NCBI RefSeq assembly: GCF_002776695.1 | Contig: NZ_LFJC01000003.1 | Coordinates: 2,672,339-2,736,338, forward strand | Reading direction: 5' to 3' | DNA length: 64,000 nucleotides | Origin: Bradyrhizobium nitroreducens | GTDB lineage: Bacteria; Pseudomonadota; Alphaproteobacteria; Rhizobiales; Xanthobacteraceae | In this document: in pieces, positions 26,428-34,807 of the stretch | Numbering within the stretch: the stretch's first letter is position 1 | Layout of the letters: the number at the start of each line of letters is the position of its first letter | Translations under genes and position numbers: made by a program | Notes under the pieces: generated by a model | Told to the model about the DNA's origin: nothing | Databases searched by the model: none | Seen by the model: only the letters and a program-made list of their open reading frames with translations

Positions 26428-27372
26428 TCAGATCAAATACTGCTTCGTGATGATTTCGCCCAGCCTGGAATTGTCCGTGATGAATTCCTGAATGAATTCA
26501 TGCACGCCATGCTGGAAAATGTCGTTCATGTTGCTGTGTTCCAGCCGGTTGCGGATGCCGCGGGCGTGGCGCTGGGCCGGGCCCTGGCGGCCATAGGCGA
26601 CGCCGATCTGGTCGAGATTGCGCACGAGATTGTCGTAGCAGCTCGCGAGCGAGCGCGGCAGCGTGCCGTTGAGGATGAGCAGATCCGCGACCAGCCACGG
26701 TTTCAGCGTCTCGCGGTAGACCCAGTGATAGGCCGTCAGCGCCGACACCGAGCGCAGGATCGAGCTCCATTGATAGAAGTCGAGCGGGCCGCCAACGTGC
26801 TCCTCTTCCGGCAGCAGCACGTGATACTTCACGTCGAGAATGCGCGCGGTGTTGTCGGCGCGCTCCAGGTGCAGGCCGAGGCGCGAGAACCAGTAGGCGT
26901 CGTTGCGGAGCATGGTCCGGTAGGCCGAGCCGTCGAAGCGCAGCGAGGTCTCCTGCACGAAGCGCAAGAACTTGGCCAGATCCTCGCGGGTCGAAGTACC
27001 CTTGCTCCAGACCTCCTGCAACTCGATCCAGGCCGAGTTGATGGTGTCCCACATCTCGCTGGTCAGCGCGGTGCGGACGGAGCGCGAATTCAGCCGGGCC
27101 GCTTCGATGCAGTTCCTGATCGAGGACGGATTGTCCACGGAGAAGGAGAGATAGTCGACGACGTTGTGCTCGTTGGCTTCTTCATATTTCTGATAGAAGC
27201 TGGCGGCGACGCCGGCGGTGAGCAGCGCCGAGTCCCATTCGTTGGTCTTGCCGATATAGGCGGCGGGAAGCGCTGTGACGCGGAGCGTCGCATCGATGGT
27301 GCGCGCGAGATATTCGGCCCGTTCGACGTAGCGGGCGAGCCAGTAGAGGTTTTCGGCGGTACGCGACAGCAT
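26428..27372 (-). CDS. Alpha-E domain protein (DUF403)
   Basis: 314 aa, almost entirely helical. It begins MLSRTAENLYWLARYVERAEYLAR, the conserved alpha-E opening, and keeps GLHLERADNTARILDVKYH and FSRLGL. Alpha-E proteins accompany circularly permuted ATP-grasps in many bacteria and are thought to form a complex with or assist the ligase; no enzymatic activity is proven. It starts 4 bp after the ATP-grasp stop, indicating translational linkage. Confidence 0.92.
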   Translation of the reverse strand: MLSRTAENLYWLARYVERAEYLARTIDATLRVTALPAAYIGKTNEWDSALLTAGVAASFYQKYEEANEHNVVDYLSFSVDNPSSIRNCIEAARLNSRSVRTALTSEMWDTINSAWIELQEVWSKGTSTREDLAKFLRFVQETSLRFDGSAYRTMLRNDAYWFSRLGLHLERADNTARILDVKYHVLLPEEEHVGGPLDFYQWSSILRSVSALTAYHWVYRETLKPWLVADLLILNGTLPRSLASCYDNLVRNLDQIGVAYGRQGPAQRHARGIRNRLEHSNMNDIFQHGVHEFIQEFITDNSRLGEIITKQYLI

Positions 27373-27376
27373 CTGA

Positions 27377-28795
27377 CTACTCGTCCAAAATCCAGGTGTC
27401 TTTGGTGCCGCCGCCCTGGCTCGAATTCACCACCAGGGAGCCTTCCTTCAGCGCGACGCGGGTGAGGCCGCCCGGCACGATCGTCGTGCTCTTGCTGCCG
27501 GTGAGCACGAAGGGCCGCAGGTCGACGTGGCGCGGCGCGAGGCCGGAGGCCGTGCAGGTCGGGCAGGTCGAGAGCGCCAGCGTCGGCTGCGCGATGAAGC
27601 CTTCCGGCTCGCGCTTGAGCTTCTCGCGGAAGGCTTCGATGGTCGCCTTCGTCGCGGCGGGACCGATCAGCATGCCGTAGCCGCCGGAGCCGTGCACTTC
27701 CTTGACGACCAGCTCGCTAAGATTGTCCAGCACATAAGCGAGATCCTTCGGCTCGCGGCAGCGCCAGGTCGGCACGTTCTTCAGGATCGGCTCCTCGCCG
27801 AGATAGAACTTCACGATGTCGGGCATGTAGGAGTAGATCGCCTTGTCGTCGGCAATCCCGGTGCCGACGGCGTTGGCGAGGGTGATGTTGCCGGCCGCAT
27901 AGGCCGACATCAGACCGGGGACGCCGAGCACGGAATCGGGCCGGAAGGTGAGGGGGTCGAGGAAGTCGTCGTCGACGCGGCGGTAGATCACGTCGACCCG
28001 CTTCAGCCCTTCCGTCGTCCGCATGAACACTTCGTTGTTCTTGACGATGAGATCGCGGCCCTCGACCAGCTCGATGCCGAGCTTGTCGGCAAGGAACGAG
28101 TGCTCGTAATAGGCGGAGTTGTAGACGCCGGGAGTGAGCAGGGCGACCGTCGGCTCGCTGGATGCGCTGAGCGGCGCGACCGAGCGCAAGGCCGAGAGCA
28201 GCTCGTCCGGATAGCGCTCGACCGGCGCCACCCTGTGGCGGGCGAACAGATCCGGAAACAGCCGCATCATGATCTCGCGGTTTTCCAGCATGTAGGACAC
28301 GCCGGAGGGCGTGCGGGCATTGTCCTCCAGCACGATGAAGTCCTCGGCGTCGACCCGGACGATGTCGATGCCGGCGATGTGCACGTAGACGTCGTGCGGC
28401 ACCTGCTGGCCGTTCATCTCGGGCCGGAACACCGGGTTCTGGAAGATCAAATCGTCGGGCACGATCTCGGCGCGCAGGATGTCGCGGCCGTGATAGATGT
28501 CGCGCAGAAACATGTTGAGCGCGCGCACGCGCTGCTTCAGGCCCTTTTCCAGCAGCGTCCATTCCTTGCCGGACATGATCCGGGGGATCACGTCGAAGGG
28601 GATCAGCCGCTCGGTGGACTCGGCCTCGCCATAGACCGCAAAGGTGATGCCGATCCGGCGGAACAGGAGCTCGGCCTCCTGGCGGCGATATTCGAGCGCC
28701 TCGGGAGGCGTCTCCTTGAGCCAGCGCGCCAGCTCCTGATAGGCGGGGCGAAGGTCCCCGCCGGGAATGTTCATTTCGTCAAACGCGACTGCCAT
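27377..28795 (-). CDS. Circularly permuted type 2 ATP-grasp protein
   Basis: 472 aa, family-typical length. Conserved stretches include RGITFAVYG-like FRRIGITFAVYGEAESTERL, HIAGIDIVRVDAEDFIVLED, YMLENREIMMRLFPDLF, VFMRTTEGLKRVDVIYRRVD and VVKEVHGSGGYGMLIGP, the ATP-grasp nucleotide site. It is predicted to ligate an amino group to a carboxylate using ATP, making a peptide or amide. It leads the gene set alpha-E, transglutaminase, AhpD-like, Anbu. The start at 28795 (MAVAFDEM) is chosen on homology; the frame stays open to 28981 without similarity. Confidence 0.92.
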   Translation of the reverse strand: MAVAFDEMNIPGGDLRPAYQELARWLKETPPEALEYRRQEAELLFRRIGITFAVYGEAESTERLIPFDVIPRIMSGKEWTLLEKGLKQRVRALNMFLRDIYHGRDILRAEIVPDDLIFQNPVFRPEMNGQQVPHDVYVHIAGIDIVRVDAEDFIVLEDNARTPSGVSYMLENREIMMRLFPDLFARHRVAPVERYPDELLSALRSVAPLSASSEPTVALLTPGVYNSAYYEHSFLADKLGIELVEGRDLIVKNNEVFMRTTEGLKRVDVIYRRVDDDFLDPLTFRPDSVLGVPGLMSAYAAGNITLANAVGTGIADDKAIYSYMPDIVKFYLGEEPILKNVPTWRCREPKDLAYVLDNLSELVVKEVHGSGGYGMLIGPAATKATIEAFREKLKREPEGFIAQPTLALSTCPTCTASGLAPRHVDLRPFVLTGSKSTTIVPGGLTRVALKEGSLVVNSSQGGGTKDTWILDE

Positions 28796-29076
28796 AGATC
28801 CCGACTGTTCTCCCCAGGCGTTGCGCCATTGGTCAGGTCGTTTGGTCCTTGGTGGAGACCGCAACGTCCTGTGGCCATGCCGTGAGAGTGCATGACTTCC
28901 GTAGGAGGTAGCAAGGGCCGGGCCAGCGCGATAAGCATGCACCGGCAGCGTTTGTCGGTGATGGCCGGGGGCCTGCCTCAAAAAATGGCTGAGGACTGCT
29001 TATTTCGGCAGCAAAACTGCGTGACTTCAACGCGTTACCCCGGCAAAGTCGGCGCCACAGGTGAGGGACTTAAGGC
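28796..29076. other. Divergent promoter region of the Anbu cluster and the CinA-N-like gene
   Basis: 281 bp, non-coding as far as I can judge. A 62-codon frame at 28892-29080 has no Shine-Dalgarno or recognisable motif. No strong palindrome or consensus promoter was identified. Confidence 0.45.
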
Positions 29077-29814
29077 ATGAGCGAGATCGTCACGGCGGGC
29101 ATTCTGGTCATTGGGGACGAAATCCTGTCCGGCCGGACCAAGGACAAGAATATCGGCTTCATCGCCGAATACCTGACCAATATCGGCATCGACCTGAAGG
29201 AAGTCCGGGTCGTCTCCGACGACGAGCCCGACATCATCGCGGCCCTGGATGCACTGCGGCATCGCTACACCTATGTCTTCACCACGGGCGGGATCGGGCC
29301 GACCCATGACGACATCACAGCCGACAGCGTCGCCAAGGCGTTCGGCGTTGGCATCGACCACCACCCCGAGGTGGTCGCCCGCTTTCGCGAGCGCTGGAGC
29401 GAGCAGGACCTCAACGAGGCCCGGTTGCGCATGGCCCGCATCCCCGATGGTGCCGAGCTGATCCAGAGCGCGACCATCCTCGCCCCCGGCTTCAAGATCG
29501 GCAACGTCATCGTCATGGCGGGCGTGCCCTCGATCATGCAGGCGATGATGGACATCGTCGCGCCCAAGCTGAAATCGGGCGTGCGCATGCTCTCCGACAC
29601 GGTGCGCGCCAATGCGCGCGAGGGCGACATCGGCAGCCCCTTGCGGGCGATTGCCGCCGCCCATCCCGACACCATCATCGGCAGCTATCCCTTCATGGAC
29701 GAGGAGCAGAAGCCCAACACCAATCTGGTGGTGCGCTCGCGCGATCCGGAGAAGCTGGCGGCTGCGATGGCGGCCGTGAAGGACATGCTGGCAGGGTTGA
29801 ACATCACCCGCTAG
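29077..29814 (+). CDS. Molybdopterin-binding / CinA N-terminal domain protein
   Basis: 245 aa. TAGILVIGDEILSGRTKDKN, FTTGGIGPTHDDITADSVAKAF and MAGVPSIMQAM are the signature of the MoCF/CinA N-terminal (COG1058) family. The C-terminal deamidase domain of full CinA is absent, as is common in alphaproteobacteria. Some COG1058 domains act as ADP-ribose or nucleotide pyrophosphatases; the role here is unproven. It is followed 36 bp later by a phosphoribosyltransferase gene, so both may belong to nucleotide housekeeping. Confidence 0.87.
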   Translation: MSEIVTAGILVIGDEILSGRTKDKNIGFIAEYLTNIGIDLKEVRVVSDDEPDIIAALDALRHRYTYVFTTGGIGPTHDDITADSVAKAFGVGIDHHPEVVARFRERWSEQDLNEARLRMARIPDGAELIQSATILAPGFKIGNVIVMAGVPSIMQAMMDIVAPKLKSGVRMLSDTVRANAREGDIGSPLRAIAAAHPDTIIGSYPFMDEEQKPNTNLVVRSRDPEKLAAAMAAVKDMLAGLNITR

Positions 29815-29850
29815 CGGGGATGTTGCCGGCAGGCGAAGCAGGAGACGACA

Positions 29851-30378
29851 ATGGCTGGTGAAGCACCGGAACTGAGCGCACAGGAGCGGGCGGGCAGGGC
29901 CTTTCCGGTCTCGTGGGACCAATTCCACCGCGACTGCCGGGCACTCACCTGGCGGCTCAACGAGGTCGGCCCGTTCCACGCGGTCATCGCGATCACCCGC
30001 GGCGGCCTGGTGCCGGCCGCGATCGTGGCACGCGAGCTCGGCGTGCGTGTCATCGATACGGTCTGCATCGCCAGCTACGACCACGACAAGCAGGGCGAGC
30101 TCCAGGTCCTGAAGGGCATCTCAGAGCAGGCCATGAAGCTCGGCGGCGGCACCGGCAAGGGCCTATTGATCGTCGACGACCTCGTTGACACCGGCAAGAC
30201 CGGCAGGATGGTGCGCAAGATGCTACCCGATGCGCATTTCGCCACCGTCTACGCCAAGCCGATGGGCCGTCCGCTGGTCGACACCTTCATCACGGAAGTC
30301 TCGCAGGACACCTGGATCTTCTTCCCCTGGGACACCGCGCTGTCCTACCACCCGCCGCTGCGCGACGGCGCGGCGTGA
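29851..30378 (+). CDS. gpt: Xanthine(-guanine) phosphoribosyltransferase
   Basis: 175 aa type I phosphoribosyltransferase. [19 protein letters not shown] at the start, [19 protein letters not shown] and the PRPP-binding [14 protein letters not shown] match Gpt enzymes, which convert xanthine or guanine plus PRPP to the nucleotide in purine salvage. Cytoplasmic. AGGAG precedes the ATG. It shares its strand with the CinA-N-like gene 36 bp upstream and is followed by a palindromic repeat. Confidence 0.9.
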   Translation: MAGEAPELSAQERAGRAFPVSWDQFHRDCRALTWRLNEVGPFHAVIAITRGGLVPAAIVARELGVRVIDTVCIASYDHDKQGELQVLKGISEQAMKLGGGTGKGLLIVDDLVDTGKTGRMVRKMLPDAHFATVYAKPMGRPLVDTFITEVSQDTWIFFPWDTALSYHPPLRDGAA

Positions 30379-30386
30379 GGGGCGGA

Positions 30387-30465
30387 GTCATTCCGGGGCG
30401 ATGCGAAGCATCGAACCGGAATCTCGAGATTCCGGGTCTGGTCCTTCGGACCATCCCGGAATGAC
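30387..30465. repeat. Composite palindromic repeat (GTCATTCCGGGG family)
   Basis: Arms as at 26345, with the same central GGAATCTCGAGATTCC junction, but one C is lost in the left arm and the right inner hairpin differs (TGGTCCTTCGGACCA). It lies 8 bp after the gpt stop. Confidence 0.85.
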
Positions 30466-30485
30466 GATCGCGGAATAGGGAACGC

Positions 30486-31103
30486 ATGCCCCTGCAAAAC
30501 CGCGTCACGCCCACCGGCGAGATCATCGCGACGCCGCATCGCGGCATGTTCACCGGCAATCGCGGCATCATCCACGATCCCGCGACGAAGACGCTGCTGA
30601 AAAAGCGCTGGTCTTCGCCGGCCTGGATCATTTGCCTGTGCGAATTCCGCGGCTGGCGGCGCCCGGTGATGGCGCGGCGGAGCTGGACCGAGCTGTTCTT
30701 TCTCGACGAAGCCACTGCCTTCGCCGCGGGACACCGACCCTGCTTCTTCTGCCGCCGCGACGATGCCAACCGCTTCCGCGCGGCATGGGAGAAGGGAAAT
30801 GGTGCGAGCAAGGTGAGCGCAAAGACGATTGACGCCGAACTGCATCGCGAGCGTCTCGATCGCGGCAAGAAGCGGCTGCACGCGCTGCCGATGCCGCTGG
30901 CGCAATTACCCGACGGCGCGATGGTGCAGCAGGGCGAGGAAAGTTTTCTGACGAGGAAAGGCCGGCCGCTGCTATGGTCGCCGGCCGGCTATACGCACGC
31001 CGCGCACGAGCTGGCCAACCCCATGCTGCTGACGCCCCCGTCCACATTGCGGGCACTCAGCGCCGGATATCAACCGGCGCTGCATCCGACCGCTCTGGAC
31101 TAG
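30486..31103 (+). CDS. Conserved-looking protein of unknown function with a CxxC motif
   Basis: 205 aa, soluble, rich in Arg and Trp. Distinct features are Cys50/Cys52 (IICLCEFRGW) and GHRPCFFCRRDDANRF (His83, Cys86, Cys89), a possible metal-binding knuckle, plus a basic mid-region and LWSPAGYTHAA near the end. AGGGAA upstream and normal codon bias support it as a real gene. I do not recognise the family and assign no function. The neighbours (gpt upstream, MetE-like convergent) give no clue. Confidence 0.7.
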   Translation: MPLQNRVTPTGEIIATPHRGMFTGNRGIIHDPATKTLLKKRWSSPAWIICLCEFRGWRRPVMARRSWTELFFLDEATAFAAGHRPCFFCRRDDANRFRAAWEKGNGASKVSAKTIDAELHRERLDRGKKRLHALPMPLAQLPDGAMVQQGEESFLTRKGRPLLWSPAGYTHAAHELANPMLLTPPSTLRALSAGYQPALHPTALD

Positions 31104-31128
31104 CAGAGCGGCCCTGGGATCGCCGCCG

Positions 31129-32151
31129 TCATCCGAGCTTCTCGCGCGCCAGCGCCGCGCCCGCGCCGAGCGCCATCAGCTTGGCTTCGGCGATGTCGCG
31201 CCGCATCGGGGCCATGCCGCAATTGGTGGTGGCGATGATGTTGCTCTTGGGCACGAATTTCGACACCGCGTCGATCACCTTCACGACGTCTTCGGCGGTC
31301 TCCACGGTGTCGCTGGCGACGTCGATCACGCCGGCCTGCACGACCTTGTTCTTCAGAAGCGCGAGCAGGTCGAGCGGCACCTTGGAATTGCGGCATTCGA
31401 TCGCGACCTGCTGGATCGGGCTGGCGTCGATCGCCGGGAAGATCTGCTCGTATTGCCGCCATTGCGTGCCAAGCGTCTCCTTCCAGTCGGTGTTGGCCTT
31501 GATGCCGTAGCCGTAGCAGATGTGCACGGCGGTGGTGCAAGTCAGCCCCTGCGCCGCGCGCTCGAGCGCCTTGATGCCCCAATCGTTGACCTCGTCCATG
31601 TAGACGTTGAAGGCGGGCTCGTCGAACTGCACGAAATCGACGCCGTCGGCCTGCAGGGCCTTGGCCTCCTCGTTGAGCAACTCGGCGAAGGCAAACGCCA
31701 TCTTGACGCGATCGCCATAATAGCGGTCGGCGATGGTGTCGATGATGGTCATCGGGCCGGGCAGCGTGAACTTCAGCTTCTTCTTCGTGTGCATGCGCGC
31801 CACGCGCGCCTCGAAGGCATGGACGCGATCCTTCAGGCGAAGCGGGGCGACCACCTGCGGCACCATCGCCTTGTAGCGGTCTTTGCGGATGCCCATCTCG
31901 ACCTTGTGGGCGAAATCGATGCCTTCGATCTTCTCCAGGAAGCCATGGACGAAATGCTGCCGGGCCTGCTCGCCCTCGGTGAGGATGTCGATGCCGGCGT
32001 CCTCCTGGATCTTCAGCCAGATCAGCGTCGCATCGCGCTTGGCGCGCAGAAGCTCGTCGCCTTGTGATTTCCAGGGTGCCCAGAGCATGTTCGGCTCGGC
32101 GAGCCATTCCGGCTTTGGCAAGGAGCCGGCAATCGTGGTTGGAAACAGCAT
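31129..32151 (-). CDS. Short MetE-like (core MetE / UROD-fold) methyltransferase
   Basis: 340 aa, equivalent only to the C-terminal catalytic half of cobalamin-independent methionine synthase. The zinc ligands His210, Cys212 (AVHICYGYG), Glu252 (IECRN) and Cys311 (TTNCGMAP) are all present, as is the opening TTIAGSLPKPEWL. GGGAGG 6 bases before 32151 fixes the start. Short MetE homologues may use methyl donors other than methyl-folate polyglutamate. A full MetH is also encoded in this window, so this enzyme may serve another thiol or donor. Confidence 0.87.
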   Translation of the reverse strand: MLFPTTIAGSLPKPEWLAEPNMLWAPWKSQGDELLRAKRDATLIWLKIQEDAGIDILTEGEQARQHFVHGFLEKIEGIDFAHKVEMGIRKDRYKAMVPQVVAPLRLKDRVHAFEARVARMHTKKKLKFTLPGPMTIIDTIADRYYGDRVKMAFAFAELLNEEAKALQADGVDFVQFDEPAFNVYMDEVNDWGIKALERAAQGLTCTTAVHICYGYGIKANTDWKETLGTQWRQYEQIFPAIDASPIQQVAIECRNSKVPLDLLALLKNKVVQAGVIDVASDTVETAEDVVKVIDAVSKFVPKSNIIATTNCGMAPMRRDIAEAKLMALGAGAALAREKLG

Positions 32152-32284
32152 GGCGGCCCTCCCGGCAGGTTGTGTTGCGCCCCTTCCTGCCATGTCCTAA
32201 CGTCGAGGTACAGAACAACGAAAGTCGCTCTCTATTCCAGCGGCGGCGACAGGAAATGCCAAGGAAAGTGCCAAGGGACAGGTC

Positions 32285-32986
32285 ATGATCGACCTCTATT
32301 ACGCGCCGACGCCGAACGGCTGGAAAATCTCGATCATGCTGGAGGAGCTCGGGCTTCCCTATACGGTGAAGCCCGTCAACATCCGCGCCGGCGAGCAGTT
32401 CGGCCCCGAGTTCCTGGCGATCTCTCCGAACAACCGCATTCCCGCGATCGTCGATCATGAGCCTGCTGACGGCGGCGAAGCGTTCGCGGCCTTCGAGACC
32501 GGCGCGATCCTGATCTATCTGGCGGAGAAGACCGGCCGCTTCCTGCCGGCCGATCTGCGCGGCCGCTCCACCACGATCCAGTGGGTGATGTGGCAGATGG
32601 CCGGCCTCGGGCCGATGCTCGGCCAGCACGGCCATTTCGCGCTCTATGCCGCCGAGAAGATCCCTTACGCGATCGAGCGCTATCGCGACGAGGCCGCGCG
32701 GCTGTACGGGGTGCTCGACCGGCAGCTGAAGAAGACCGGCGCCTATGTCGCCGGCGATTATTCCATCGCCGACATCGCCTGCTTCCCCTGGACCATGACC
32801 CACAAGGCGCAAGGCTTCACGCTCGACGACTATCCGAGCGTCAAACGCTGGTATGCCGAGGTCCGCGCCAGGCCGCAGGTGCAGGCGGGGCTTGCGATCG
32901 GAAAATTCGTCAAAGAGCCGTTCGACGAGGAATCACGCAAGATCATGTTCGGGCAGAGGGCTAAGGAAGTGCTGGGAAGGAAATGA
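32285..32986 (+). CDS. Glutathione S-transferase, YfcG/YghU (Nu class)-like
   Basis: 233 aa. LYYAPTPNGWKISIMLEELGLPYTV, FLAISPNNRIPAIVDHEP and FETGAILIYLAEKTGRF are typical of disulfide-bond oxidoreductases of the YfcG/YghU type, which bind glutathione through Thr/Asn. The helical domain contains YSIADIACFPW. GGGACAGG precedes the start. It is the first of three redox-type genes on this strand (GST, DsbA-like isomerase, quinone reductase), though a repeat lies between the first two. Confidence 0.88.
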   Translation: MIDLYYAPTPNGWKISIMLEELGLPYTVKPVNIRAGEQFGPEFLAISPNNRIPAIVDHEPADGGEAFAAFETGAILIYLAEKTGRFLPADLRGRSTTIQWVMWQMAGLGPMLGQHGHFALYAAEKIPYAIERYRDEAARLYGVLDRQLKKTGAYVAGDYSIADIACFPWTMTHKAQGFTLDDYPSVKRWYAEVRARPQVQAGLAIGKFVKEPFDEESRKIMFGQRAKEVLGRK

Positions 32987-32989
32987 CCT

Positions 32990-33096
32990 GTCATTCCGGG
33001 GCGGCGCATAGCGCCGAGCCCGGAATCCATCGGGCCGCAGCAAAACTGGTGAAATGGATTCCGGGTTCGCGCCCAAGAGGCGCGCCCCGGAATGAC
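32990..33096. repeat. Composite palindromic repeat (GTCATTCCGGGG family)
   Basis: Arms GTCATTCCGGGGCGGCGC...CCCGGAATCCAT and AATGGATTCCGGG...CCCCGGAATGAC are separated by about 25 bp. It starts 4 bp after the GST stop and ends 18 bp before the next start codon. Confidence 0.85.
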
Positions 33097-33114
33097 GAGA
33101 ACAAAGGAAACGCC

Positions 33115-33723
33115 ATGATCGAGTTCTTCTTCGACTGCTCCAGTCCCTGGACCTATCTCGCCTTCCACAACATCCAGCCGCTCGCCAGGGAGCTGGGTGC
33201 CGAGATCGTCTGGCGGCCGATCCTGGTTGGCGGCATCTTCAACACGGTCAATCCGAGCGTCTATGCGCAACGCGAGAAGCCGGTGCCGCTGAAGGCGCGC
33301 TACATGAAGAAGGATCTTCAGGATTGGGCGCGCTCGGCGGGCCTTGCGATCAAGATGCCGCCGACGGTGTTTCCGGTGAACAGCGTGAAGGCGATGCGGG
33401 GCTGCATCTGGCTCGCCGCGGACATGGTGCCGTTCGCGACCGCGGTGTTCGAGACCTATTGGGGCGAGGACAAGGACATTTCGCAGGACGCCGTGCTCGC
33501 CGAGATCTGCAGGAAGGTCGGCATCGACGAGGCAAAGTTCTTCGCCGGCATTTCGGAGCAGGGGATCAAGGATCAGCTCAAGGCCAATACGGAAGAGGTG
33601 GTCGCCCGCGGCGGCTTCGGTTCGCCGACGATCTTCGTGAACAAGACCGACATGTATTTCGGCAATGACCGTCTGCCGCTGATCCGCGAGGCGCTGCTGC
33701 GCAGCAAGGCGAGCGCGGCCTGA
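33115..33723 (+). CDS. DsbA-family 2-hydroxychromene-2-carboxylate isomerase-like protein
   Basis: 202 aa, thioredoxin fold with a helical insertion. IEFFFDCSSPWTYLAFHNIQ, the WRPILVGGIFN loop, PVNSVKAMRG and GGFGSPTIFVNKTDMYFGNDRL match the HCCA isomerase / kappa-GST family. The catalytic Ser lies in SSPW. These glutathione-dependent enzymes isomerise aromatic breakdown products, but many members have unknown substrates. AAAGGA precedes the ATG. Its TGA overlaps the ATG of the quinone reductase gene (ATGA type), so the two are translationally coupled. Confidence 0.88.
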   Translation: MIEFFFDCSSPWTYLAFHNIQPLARELGAEIVWRPILVGGIFNTVNPSVYAQREKPVPLKARYMKKDLQDWARSAGLAIKMPPTVFPVNSVKAMRGCIWLAADMVPFATAVFETYWGEDKDISQDAVLAEICRKVGIDEAKFFAGISEQGIKDQLKANTEEVVARGGFGSPTIFVNKTDMYFGNDRLPLIREALLRSKASAA

Positions 33724-34700
33724 TGGTGCGCGCCGTCGTCTGCCGCGCGCTCGGCGAGCCCGAAGCCCTGCGGCTGGAAGAGTTTCCGTCGCGTGCTTTG
33801 AAGCCGGCCGAGGTGCGGGTCAAGATCCGCGCCGCCGGGTTGAATTTCCCTGACGTGCTGATGGCCGCCGGGCAATATCAGCTCAAGCCCGAGCTGCCGT
33901 TCACGCCCGGCATGGAAGCCGCTGGTGACGTCTGCGAAGTCGGCACTGAGGCGAGGGGCGTCGCCGTCGGCGACAAGGTCATCGTCAAGATGCGCCATGG
34001 CGCGTTCACGGACGAAGCCGTCGTCACGCCGTCACAGCTCACCCCCAAGCCGTCGACGTTCGACTACGCGGAAGCTGCCACTTATCTTGCCGGCCATGGC
34101 ACGGCCTATCACGCGCTGATCGATCGCGGCCGGGTCGAGCCGGGAGAAGTGTTGCTGGTGCATGGTGCCGGCGGCGGCACGGGATTGGCGGCGGTCGAGA
34201 TCGGCAAGATGCTGGGTGCGACCGTGATCGCGACCGCCTCCAGCGACGAGAAGCTCGCCATCGCGAAGTCGCGCGGCGCCGATCACCTCGTCCGCTACGA
34301 CCGCGAGCCGTTTCGCGATGCCGTCAAGCGTATCACCGACGGGCGCGGCGCGGACGTCGTGTTCGATCCCGTCGGCGGCCAGGTCTTCGAGGACTCGATG
34401 CGCTGCATCGCCTGGGGCGCACGGCTCCTGGTGATCGGCTTCACCGGCGGCATCGGTTCGGCGAGGACAAACCTCCTGCTGATCAAGGGCGCCAGCGTGC
34501 TCGGCGTACGCGCAGGCGAGGCGGTCCGAAAGAACCCTGCGCTCGGACAGGTGCGTTTGAACGCGCTGCTGCAATGGGCGGAGGAGGGCAAGCTGCGCCC
34601 CAACGTCTCACACCGTCTGCCTCTGCACGATTATGCAAAGGCGATGCGGCTCTTGATCGACCGCAAGGCGATCGGCCGCGTGGCGTTGATGATGGACTGA
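33723..34700 (+). CDS. NADPH:quinone oxidoreductase-like (zinc-free MDR) protein
   Basis: 325 aa medium-chain dehydrogenase. The GroES-like domain has AAGLNFPDVLMAAGQYQ and GMEAAGDVCEVG. The Rossmann domain has LLVHGAGGGTGLAAVEIGKMLGA and HLVRYDREPF. No catalytic zinc cysteines are seen, consistent with quinone or enoyl reductases. Likely it reduces quinones or activated alkenes with NADPH. Its start overlaps the preceding stop by one base. Confidence 0.9.
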   Translation: MVRAVVCRALGEPEALRLEEFPSRALKPAEVRVKIRAAGLNFPDVLMAAGQYQLKPELPFTPGMEAAGDVCEVGTEARGVAVGDKVIVKMRHGAFTDEAVVTPSQLTPKPSTFDYAEAATYLAGHGTAYHALIDRGRVEPGEVLLVHGAGGGTGLAAVEIGKMLGATVIATASSDEKLAIAKSRGADHLVRYDREPFRDAVKRITDGRGADVVFDPVGGQVFEDSMRCIAWGARLLVIGFTGGIGSARTNLLLIKGASVLGVRAGEAVRKNPALGQVRLNALLQWAEEGKLRPNVSHRLPLHDYAKAMRLLIDRKAIGRVALMMD

Positions 34701-34807
34701 TCGACTTGCCGCATTCGTGAGCAGGTGCCGCCTATCTTTTTCTCACTCGTATAAGGAGTTTTCTTTACCAGTCCGATCCTATCACGAGTACGCAATCGCG
34801 AACTCGG

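Noticed and set aside
25627..28885. Long plus-strand frames of 450-612 codons opposite the Anbu cluster
   Set aside because: Their translations show no family motifs and mirror the strongly conserved minus-strand genes.
28892..29080. Small plus-strand ORF of 62 codons before the CinA-N-like gene
   Set aside because: No Shine-Dalgarno, no motif, overlaps the promoter region and the next start codon.
31100..32812. 570-codon minus-strand frame spanning the MetE-like and GST genes
   Set aside because: A different frame from the MetE-like gene; composition is Arg/Ala-rich shadow with no motif.
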